In this document: positions 15,206-20,604 of the stretch, piece after piece
Position numbering within the stretch: position 1 is the first letter of the stretch
Layout of the letters: each line of letters opens with the position of its first letter
Source: Actinobacteria bacterium UBA6100
GTDB taxonomy: Bacteria; Actinomycetota; Coriobacteriia; Anaerosomatales; Anaerosomataceae
Length of the DNA: 20,604 bases
Assembly: GCA_002423585.1 (NCBI GenBank)
Contig: DIWS01000019.1
Coordinates: 119,386 to 139,989, forward strand
Reading direction: 5' to 3'
Notes under the pieces: model-generated
What the model was told of the DNA's origin: nothing
Database searches by the model: none
Seen by the model: only the letters and a program-made list of their open reading frames with translations
Program-made: the position numbers and the translations under genes

Positions 15206-15466
15206 CTACTTGGCCTTCTCGACGATCTCGACGAGACGCCAGTGCTTGAGCTTGGAGACCGGACGGGTCTCCATGATGCGGACCACGTCGCCCACACCGC
15301 ACTCGTTGTTCTCGTCGTGCGCGTGGAACTTCGTGGACCGGGTGATCATCTTTCCGTACAGCGGGTGGCGCTTGCGGGCCTCGACCATGACGACACAGGT
15401 CTTCTCGCCTGCGGTCGATACCACGACACCCTGACGCTCCTTGCGGCTGTTACGATCGGTGCTCAT
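15206..15466 (-). CDS. rpsQ: 30S ribosomal protein S17
   Basis: 86 residues, an OB-fold protein that binds the 5' domain of 16S rRNA early in assembly. The sequence RKERQGVVVSTAGEKTCVVMVEARKRHPLYGKMITRSTKFHAHDENNECGVGDVVRIMETRPVSKLKHWRLVEIV matches the family throughout, including the VGD..I.E.RP.SK.K.W...E pattern. ATG at 15464-15466, 15 nt after rpmC. Confidence 0.98.
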   Translation of the reverse strand: MSTDRNSRKERQGVVVSTAGEKTCVVMVEARKRHPLYGKMITRSTKFHAHDENNECGVGDVVRIMETRPVSKLKHWRLVEIVEKAK

Positions 15467-15481
15467 CTACCGTCCTCCTAC

Positions 15482-15691
15482 TTACGCCTGGGGCTTCGCG
15501 GCCGCGATCTCGCGGGCACGGAGCTCGGTGTGCAGGCGTGCTATGTCCTTCTTGACCACGCCAATACGGCCGGGGTTGTCGAGCTGCCCGGTCGCGAGCT
15601 GGAACCTGAGGTTGAACAGCTCGGTCCGGCGCTCCTTGAGCTTCTCGGCGATCTCGGTCTCGGCGAGGTCTCTGATCTCTGTCGTCTTCAT
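15482..15691 (-). CDS. rpmC: 50S ribosomal protein L29
   Basis: 69 residues, a two-helix protein at the polypeptide exit that contributes to signal recognition particle and trigger factor docking together with L23. TEIRDLAETEIAEKLKERRTELFNLRFQLATGQLDNPGRIGVVKKDIARLHTELRAREIA is a typical L29. The ATG directly abuts the rplP stop (TAG-ATG at 15689-15694), so re-initiation or coupling with L16 is expected. Confidence 0.97.
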   Translation of the reverse strand: MKTTEIRDLAETEIAEKLKERRTELFNLRFQLATGQLDNPGRIGVVKKDIARLHTELRAREIAAAKPQA

Positions 15692-16117
15692 CTATGCTTC
15701 ACCGCCACTGTCAGCACGGGTCACGAACTTGCACTTGATCGGAAGCTTCTGAGCCGCGAGGCGCATTGCCTCTTTGGCGACTTCCTCACTCACACCCGCG
15801 ATCTCGAACATGATTCGGCCGGGCTTGACGACCGCGACCCACTTCTCCGGGTTGCCCTTACCGGAACCCATACGGGTCTCGGCCGGCTTCTGCGTCACAG
15901 GCTTGTCCGGGAAGATGTTGATCCAGACCTTACCGCCACGCTTCATGTAACGCGTCATCGCGACACGGGCCGCCTCGATCTGCCGGTTGGTGATCCACGC
16001 CGGCTCGAGAGCCTTGAGGCCGAAGTCGCCGAACGCGATCTCGGTCCCGCCCTTGGCGACACCCTTGCGGGAGCCGCGCATCACCTTACGGTGCTTGACT
16101 CGCTTGGGAAGCAGCAT
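15692..16117 (-). CDS. rplP: 50S ribosomal protein L16
   Basis: 141 residues. L16 organises the A-site tRNA and peptidyl-transferase region and is added late in assembly. Segments MLLPKRVKHRKVMRGSRKG, GDFGLKALEPAWITNRQIEAARVAMTRYMKRGGKVWINIFPDKPVTQKPAETRMGSGKGNPEKWVAVVKPGRIMFEI are diagnostic. The ATG directly follows the rpsC stop (TAG-ATG), so its translation is likely coupled to S3. No anomaly. Confidence 0.98.
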   Translation of the reverse strand: MLLPKRVKHRKVMRGSRKGVAKGGTEIAFGDFGLKALEPAWITNRQIEAARVAMTRYMKRGGKVWINIFPDKPVTQKPAETRMGSGKGNPEKWVAVVKPGRIMFEIAGVSEEVAKEAMRLAAQKLPIKCKFVTRADSGGEA

Positions 16118-16867
16118 CTAGCCTCTCCTTCCTGCCCCGGCACCCGCGCCGGCGCCACGGCGGTTGCCGCGGGGACGGTCGCTGCGCTCCGGACGGGAGC
16201 GCTCGACGAGCGCGGCCTCTTCGGCAGCGGTCATCGTGGAACCGGGAAGCTTATCGCCACGGTAGACCCAGACCTTCACGCCGACGACGCCGAACGTGGT
16301 CACGGCGTCGGTCGTGCCGTAGTCGATCTTGGCACGCAGTGTGTGCAGCGGAACGCGACCCTCGCGGTACCACTCGCGGCGGCCCATCTCGGCACCGCCG
16401 AGGCGGCCGGAGCACTGGATCCGGATGCCGAGCGCGCCGCTCTTCATCGCGCTGGTGACGGCCTTCTTCATCGCGCGACGGAACCCGACACGCGCCACAA
16501 GCTGCTCGGAGACGCTCTGCGCCACCAGGGTGGCGTCGAGCTCAGGCCGCTTGATCTCGACGATGTTGACCGCGACGGGGTGACCCGCCAGACGCTCAAG
16601 GTCCTTACGGAGCACGTCGACCTCGGCGCCCTTCTTGCCGATGACGATGCCCGGACGTGCTGTCCAGATCTCGACGAAGACCTTGTCGCCCTTGCGCTCG
16701 ATATCGATGCGCGAGACGGCGGCGCGACGGAGCTTCGCCTGCAGGTACTTCCTCAGACCGAGGTCCTCGGCGAGCGTCTGTGCGTAGCCCTTGTCCTGGT
16801 ACCAGCGGCTGCGCCACTCCTCGGTGATGCCGAGGCGAAATCCTGTTGGATGGACTTTCTGGCCCAT
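16118..16867 (-). CDS. rpsC: 30S ribosomal protein S3
   Basis: 249 residues. S3 forms part of the mRNA entry channel and its helicase activity. The N terminus MGQKVHPTGFRLGITEEWRS and the KH domain with GIVIGKKGAEVD (GxxG at about 77-80) are clear, and the C-terminal domain shows GALGIRIQCSGRLGGAEMGRREWYREGRVPLHTLRAKIDYG. After about residue 221 there is an arginine- and glycine-rich tail of 28 residues containing a GAGAGAGAG run; such tails are variable in length among S3 proteins. ATG at 16865-16867, four nucleotides after rplV. Confidence 0.98.
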   Translation of the reverse strand: MGQKVHPTGFRLGITEEWRSRWYQDKGYAQTLAEDLGLRKYLQAKLRRAAVSRIDIERKGDKVFVEIWTARPGIVIGKKGAEVDVLRKDLERLAGHPVAVNIVEIKRPELDATLVAQSVSEQLVARVGFRRAMKKAVTSAMKSGALGIRIQCSGRLGGAEMGRREWYREGRVPLHTLRAKIDYGTTDAVTTFGVVGVKVWVYRGDKLPGSTMTAAEEAALVERSRPERSDRPRGNRRGAGAGAGAGRRG

Positions 16868-16871
16868 GGCC

Positions 16872-17213
16872 TTATGCCTCCTCTCGCTGCTTCACGACCA
16901 CCGTGATGTGGCTCGTACGCTTGTTGATGCGGAACGCGCGACCCATGGCACGGGGGCGGATGCGCTTGATCGTGGGACCTTCGTTCACGAAGGCCTCCGA
17001 CACGTACAGCGTCTCCGGCTTGATCCGCAGGTTCTTCTCGGCATTCGCGGCCGCACTGTGCACGACCTTGCCGACGATCTCAGCCGCGGCACGCGGGGAG
17101 AACTTCAGGATCGCCTCGGCGTCCTGAACGGACTTGCCCCGAACGAGGTCGATGACCTCGCGCGCCTTGCGCGGGCTCACCCTCACGAATCTCGCTGTGG
17201 CTCTTGCTTCCAT
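16872..17213 (-). CDS. rplV: 50S ribosomal protein L22
   Basis: 113 residues. L22 lines the polypeptide exit tunnel with a long beta hairpin. The family sequence ARFVRVSPRKAREVIDLVRGKSVQDAEAILKFSPRAAAEIVGKVVHSAAANAEKN is present; the tunnel hairpin VNEGPTIKRIRPRAMGRAFRINKRTSHITVVV is intact, with the macrolide-contacting GRA region of ordinary sequence. ATG at 17211-17213, preceded by GGAGG about 10 nt upstream. Confidence 0.98.
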   Translation of the reverse strand: MEARATARFVRVSPRKAREVIDLVRGKSVQDAEAILKFSPRAAAEIVGKVVHSAAANAEKNLRIKPETLYVSEAFVNEGPTIKRIRPRAMGRAFRINKRTSHITVVVKQREEA

Positions 17214-17280
17214 CTACTCAAAACCTCCGACCGTTCTTCTGTCCCGGCGCATGTGCGCGCGAGACCGTGTCAGCGACTGG

Positions 17281-17559
<279 letters not shown>

Positions 17560-17578
17560 TGCTTAACTCCCTCTCCCG

Positions 17579-18409
17579 CTACTTCTTGCGGCGACGGATG
17601 ATCATGCTGTCGGACGTCTTATGCTTGGCACGCGTGCGATGACCCTTGGTGGGGACACCCCACGGAGTGACCGGGTGACGGCCGGCGGTCTTGTTCTTGC
17701 CCTCACCACCGCCGTGCGGGTGGTCGACCGGGTTCATCGCGGTACCACGCACCGTCGGGCGCTTGCCGAGGTGGCGATTGCGGCCGGCCTTACCGATCGA
17801 GATGTTGGCGTGATCGCTGTTGCCGACCTCGCCCACGGTGGCGCGGCACGTGAGCCGCACCATGCGCATCTCCGAGGAGGGCATGCGCAGGATGGCGTTC
17901 GGTCCGTCCTTGCCGATCAACTGGGCCGAGGTGCCGGCCGAGCGTGCGATCGCGGCGCCCTTACCGGGCTGCAGCTCGATCGCGTGCACCACGGTACCGG
18001 TCGGGATGTTCTCCATCGGAAGCGTGTTCCCGGGCCTGATGTCAGCGTCGCGGCCGGACATCACCGTGTCGCCCACATTGAGCTTCTCGGGGCACAGGAT
18101 GTAGCGCTTCTCGCCGTCGGCGTAGTGCAGCAGCGCGATACGAGCCGACCGGTTCGGGTCGTACTCGATCGTCGCGACCTTGGCCGGGATGCCGTCCTTG
18201 TTCCGCTTGAAGTCGATCTTGCGGTACTGGCGCTTGTGGCCACCACCCTGGTGACGGGTGGTGATGCGCCCATTGTTGTTGCGGCCGCCCTTCTGGGGCA
18301 ACGGCTCGACCAGCGACTTCTCGGGCGTCGTCGACGTGATCTCCGCGAAATCGGCGACCGTCTGGAAACGACGACCCGGTGAGGTCGGCTTGTACTTTTT
18401 CAGTCCCAT
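17579..18409 (-). CDS. rplB: 50S ribosomal protein L2
   Basis: 276 residues using the ATG at 18407-18409, which has AAGGAG five to six nucleotides upstream. A longer in-frame reading adds 35 residues without L2 similarity across the spacer to rplW and is rejected. L2 is required for subunit joining and peptidyl-transferase activity. MGLKKYKPTSPGRRF, GRNNNGRITTRHQGGGHKRQYRKIDF, the SH3-like domain around NVGDTV, and NPVDHPHGGGEGKNKTAGRHPVTPWG with the functionally important His230 (E. coli His229) are all in place. Confidence 0.98.
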   Translation of the reverse strand: MGLKKYKPTSPGRRFQTVADFAEITSTTPEKSLVEPLPQKGGRNNNGRITTRHQGGGHKRQYRKIDFKRNKDGIPAKVATIEYDPNRSARIALLHYADGEKRYILCPEKLNVGDTVMSGRDADIRPGNTLPMENIPTGTVVHAIELQPGKGAAIARSAGTSAQLIGKDGPNAILRMPSSEMRMVRLTCRATVGEVGNSDHANISIGKAGRNRHLGKRPTVRGTAMNPVDHPHGGGEGKNKTAGRHPVTPWGVPTKGHRTRAKHKTSDSMIIRRRKK

Positions 18410-18466
18410 TGTTTCTCCTTCGTTCCGATTGCCGGGCCGCTTGGGACTCGGAGTCCTGTTCCCTCC

Positions 18467-18543
18467 GAACGGTCCGACGCCGGACGTTCCTACCACGGTG
18501 CCGGGTGGCTCCATCTACCCGCACACTCCCGACGATTTGGGAG
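18467..18543 (-). other. Stem-loops in the rplW-rplB spacer
   Basis: In this 143-nt gap, the longest inside the ribosomal cluster, GAAC-G-GTCCG (18467-18476) pairs with CGGACGTTC (18481-18489) to give a nine-pair stem with one bulged G and an ACGC loop. CTCCC (18526-18530) also pairs with GGGAG (18539-18543) 9 nt after the rplW stop. A short GGACT/AGTCC hairpin lies at 18444-18456. No promoter or small ORF stands out. Confidence 0.5.
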
Positions 18544-18552
18544 CCTACGGGA

Positions 18553-18837
18553 TCACCTGCCGGCGTACAGATCGATCGCGTCGCCATCCTTCAGGGTGAC
18601 GATGGCCTTCTTCCACGAGCGCGACAGCCCCTTATTGTAGCGGAGTCGCCGCGGTTTACCAGAGACATTCATGGTATTCACGCTTGTGACCGTCACGCCG
18701 AATACCTCGGAGACCGCAGCGGCGATCTGTTCCTTCTTCGAATCCTTGGCCACCTCGAACGTGTACCGACCCTGCTCCATCAACTCGAAGCTCTTCTCGG
18801 ACACGACAGGGCGGATGATGATGTCATGTGCATTCAT
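18553..18837 (-). CDS. rplW: 50S ribosomal protein L23
   Basis: 94 residues using the ATG at 18835-18837, which overlaps the rplD stop by one base (TGATG). L23 lies at the tunnel exit and is the main docking point for trigger factor and signal recognition particle. NAHDIIIRPVVSEKSFELMEQGRYTFEVAKDSKKEQIAAAVSEVFGVTVTSVNTMNVSGKPRR is standard. An extension of eight residues upstream overlaps rplD and is unlikely to be translated. Confidence 0.97.
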   Translation of the reverse strand: MNAHDIIIRPVVSEKSFELMEQGRYTFEVAKDSKKEQIAAAVSEVFGVTVTSVNTMNVSGKPRRLRYNKGLSRSWKKAIVTLKDGDAIDLYAGR

Positions 18838-19460
18838 CAGCTCAGCACCCCCTCGAGCCACTCGAGTGCCGACTTGGTGAACAGCACGGAGACGTTGTCA
18901 ACGAGATCGTACGTGTTCGCCTCGGATGCGCTGATCACGCGCACCTTATCGATATTGCGCAACGACAGGTACGCGTTAACGTCGTCGTTGTCGATCACGA
19001 CGGTCACGCGACGATCGATGCCCAGGGCCTTCAGCACAGCAGCGGCCTGCTTCGTGTTCGGCTCGTCCAGGCCGAAGCTGTCGATCACGAAGAGCTGATC
19101 GTCAGCGCGCTTGGCACTGAGGACGCTGCGCATCGCCAGCTTGACCACCTTGTTCGGCACCTTGAATGCGTAGCTGCGGGGCGTGGGCCCGAAGATCACG
19201 CCACCGCCCTTCCACTGCCCGGCGCGGGTCGAACCCTGGCGGGCGCGGCCGGTGCCCTTCTGACGCCACGGCTTTGCGCCACCGCCGGACACATCGCTGC
19301 GTCCCTTGGTGCTCTGCGTGCCCTGACGGCGTGCGGCCATCTGGCTCCGCACCACCTGATGCACGGCGAACTGGTTCGGCTCGATCGCGAACACGGTGTC
19401 CGCAACGTCGGCCTTCCCCACCTTCTTGCCCGTGCTGTCCTTCACTTCGACAGTTGCCAT
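18837..19460 (-). CDS. rplD: 50S ribosomal protein L4
   Basis: 207 residues with the ATG at 19458-19460 and a GGAG Shine-Dalgarno; an upstream GTG adding eight residues lacks support. L4 shapes the exit tunnel by an extended loop and in E. coli represses the S10 operon. The loop GTQSTKGRSDVSGGGAKPWRQKGTGRARQGSTRAGQWKGGGVIFGPTPRSYAFKVPNKV is clear. No E. coli-like S10 leader is in the window, since transcription enters from tuf. Confidence 0.97.
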   Translation of the reverse strand: MATVEVKDSTGKKVGKADVADTVFAIEPNQFAVHQVVRSQMAARRQGTQSTKGRSDVSGGGAKPWRQKGTGRARQGSTRAGQWKGGGVIFGPTPRSYAFKVPNKVVKLAMRSVLSAKRADDQLFVIDSFGLDEPNTKQAAAVLKALGIDRRVTVVIDNDDVNAYLSLRNIDKVRVISASEANTYDLVDNVSVLFTKSALEWLEGVLS

Positions 19461-19503
19461 CGTCTCTACTCCTAAGTTAAGCACCCGACGCGTCCGCGCT
19501 CGT

Positions 19504-20124
19504 CTAACCGAGGCGGATCGTCAGAAGGCTGTTCTTCCCACCAGGAACGGCACCCTTCACCAGCAGCAGGTTCTGCTCGGTGTCCACCCGCACGATATCG
19601 ACGTTGCGGATCGTGACGGTGTCTCCACCCATCCGGCCCGGCATCCGGGAACCCTTGAACACGCGGGATGGCGTGGACGCCTGACCGATCGAACCCGGCT
19701 CGCGGTGTGCGTGCGAACCGTGACCACCGGGACCGCCCTTGAAGTTATGGCGCTTCATGACGCCCTGGAAACCCTTGCCCTTGCTGGTGCCGGAGATATG
19801 CACCTGCATGCCGGGCTCGAAGCCCTCGACGGTGATAGTCTGGCCGAGCTTGTACTTCTCGCCCTCGACGATCGGGACCTCCGCCACGAACCGCTTCGGG
19901 GTCGTCCTGGCCTTGGCGAAGTGGCCGGTCATCGGCTTGTTCGAACGTGACTCTTTCACATCGCCGAACGCGAGCTGAACGGCACGGTAGCCGTCACGCT
20001 CGTCGGTACGAATCTGGGAGACGACGCATGGGCCGGCCTCGATGACGGTGACCGGGATCAACCGGTCGTCATCGGACCAGACCTGGGTCATGCCCAGCTT
20101 CCTTCCGAGAATCGAATGAACCAT
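19504..20124 (-). CDS. rplC: 50S ribosomal protein L3
   Basis: 206 residues. L3 is one of two initiators of large-subunit assembly and reaches into the peptidyl-transferase centre. The N terminus SILGRKLGMTQVWSDD, the central loop GTSKGKGFQGVMKRHNFKGGPGGHGSHAHREPGSIGQ and the C-terminal VKGAVPGGKNSLLTIR are diagnostic. ATG at 20122-20124. It is separated from rpsJ by a 111-nt spacer with a large stem-loop and a motif shared with other spacers. Confidence 0.98.
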   Translation of the reverse strand: MVHSILGRKLGMTQVWSDDDRLIPVTVIEAGPCVVSQIRTDERDGYRAVQLAFGDVKESRSNKPMTGHFAKARTTPKRFVAEVPIVEGEKYKLGQTITVEGFEPGMQVHISGTSKGKGFQGVMKRHNFKGGPGGHGSHAHREPGSIGQASTPSRVFKGSRMPGRMGGDTVTIRNVDIVRVDTEQNLLLVKGAVPGGKNSLLTIRLG

Positions 20125-20142
20125 TGTCGGTGCCTTTCGTCC

Positions 20143-20210
20143 GTGCGGTCTGTGGGGCCTTGTGCGTCGCCGTATGCGACGCCTCCCAGAGGACCGCGCT
20201 TCTCTCTACC
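20143..20210 (-). promoter_or_regulatory. Structured spacer with shared motif, rpsJ-rplC gap
   Basis: GTGCGGTC (20143-20150) pairs with GACCGCGC (20192-20199) as the base of a long stem-loop capped by a perfect 7-bp hairpin (GCGTCGC 20164-20170, GCGACGC 20176-20182). On the minus strand it contains GGTAG (20206-20210), then CGCGGTCCTCTGGGAG (20183-20198). The latter block recurs almost exactly in the rpsQ-rplN gap. It is transcribed between rpsJ and rplC; function unknown. Confidence 0.5.
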
Positions 20211-20235
20211 GGCGACACGCGTCACCGGGGGTTGC

Positions 20236-20544
20236 CTAGAGCTTGATCTCGATGTCGACGCCGGCCGGCAGGTCGAGTCGCATGAGCGAGTCGACCGTCT
20301 TGGGCGTGGGCTCGAGGATGTCGATGAGGCGCTTGTGCGTCCGCATCTCGAAGTGCTCGCGGCTGTCCTTGTTCACGTGCGGCGAGCGGATCACGCAGTA
20401 GAGGTTGCGCTCGGTGGGAAGCGGGATGGGGCCTGCCACCTTTGCGCCGGTCTTCTGCGCGGTCTCCACGATCATCTTCGTGGACTTGTCCACGATCTCG
20501 TGATCGTACGCCTTGAGCCGGATGCGGATCTTCTGGTTCGCCAA
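20236..20544 (-). CDS. rpsJ: 30S ribosomal protein S10 (NusE)
   Basis: 102 residues, the exact usual length. S10 is in the 30S head and doubles as NusE, which links ribosomes and antitermination complexes to NusB and NusG. Family stretches are KIRIRLKAYDHEIVDKSTKMIVETAQKTGAKVAGPIPLPTER and SPHVNKDSREHFEMRTHKRLIDI. The start is TTG (20542-20544) with GGAGG nine nucleotides upstream; no in-frame ATG fits. It begins 36 nt after the tuf stop, so it may be read through from tuf. Confidence 0.97.
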   Translation of the reverse strand: MANQKIRIRLKAYDHEIVDKSTKMIVETAQKTGAKVAGPIPLPTERNLYCVIRSPHVNKDSREHFEMRTHKRLIDILEPTPKTVDSLMRLDLPAGVDIEIKL

Positions 20545-20580
20545 CTTCTCTTACCTCCGTTTTGGTACGGACGCTTCTCG

Positions 20581-20604
20581 CTACTTGATGATCTTCGTGA
20601 CACG
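20581..20604 (-). CDS. tuf: Elongation factor Tu, last seven codons
   Basis: Only RVTKIIK and a TAG stop are in the window. This matches the C-terminal tail of bacterial EF-Tu (..GAGRVTKII.), the GTPase that delivers aminoacyl-tRNA, and tuf is the expected neighbour upstream of rpsJ in the str-S10 arrangement. The assignment relies mostly on position plus a seven-residue match. Confidence 0.8.
   Translation of the reverse strand, partial: RVTKIIK

Noticed and set aside
15041..16906. Long plus-strand open frame of 621 codons
   Set aside because: It lies antisense to rplN, rpsQ, rpmC, rplP and rpsC, has no recognisable domain, and reads as a Leu/Arg/Asp/His-rich shadow typical of high-GC coding DNA.

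Overview
The window is high-GC bacterial DNA carrying almost the whole S10-spc-alpha ribosomal protein supercluster on the minus strand. Read along that strand (from high to low coordinates) the order is tuf (last 7 codons), rpsJ, rplC, rplD, rplW, rplB, rpsS, rplV, rpsC, rplP, rpmC, rpsQ, rplN, rplX, rplE, rpsN (zinc type), rpsH, rplF, rplR, rpsE, rpmD, rplO, secY, adk, map, infA, rpmJ, rpsM, rpsK, rpsD, rpoA, rplQ, ecfA1, ecfA2, ecfT, truA, rplM, rpsI. The only plus-strand gene is the 3' end of glmS at the left edge. It converges on rpsI, and a strong hairpin lies between the two stop codons.

The gene order points to a Gram-positive lineage. An adk-map-infA-rpmJ block follows secY, and an ECF energizing module plus truA-rplM-rpsI follows rplQ, as in Firmicutes and some deep-branching Actinobacteria. 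High GC together with rpsD between rpsK and rpoA (rpsD sits elsewhere in Bacillus) fits an actinobacterium, most likely of the Coriobacteriia or a related lineage. This assignment is inferred from gene order and protein character, not from a database comparison.

The genes supply three connected functions: ribosome assembly and translation initiation (ribosomal proteins, IF-1, methionine aminopeptidase, TruA), transcription (RpoA) and membrane insertion or transport (SecY, and the EcfA1-EcfA2-EcfT vitamin-transporter engine). Adenylate kinase sits between secY and map. Most junctions are tight: TAG/ATG abutments at rpsC-rplP and rplP-rpmC, 4-nt ATGA/GTGA overlaps at ecfA2-ecfT and rplO-secY, and a 1-nt overlap at rplD-rplW. 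Several spacers of about 80-145 nt instead hold RNA hairpins.

Two convincing minus-strand promoters are visible. A near-consensus one precedes rplM-rpsI (TTGACA, 17 nt, TAAACT). Another precedes infA (TGGACG, 17 nt, TATACT) and helps fix infA as a 73-residue protein with a TTG start. TTG starts are also the best reading for rpsJ, rpsM and rplM.

This is essentially a conserved housekeeping region; I find no mobile element, CRISPR array, defence system or unfamiliar protein-coding system. The most interesting unexplained signal is in the non-coding spacers: a shared GGTAG / GGTCC / GGGAG block in at least three of them, and compact hairpins just downstream of several stop codons.
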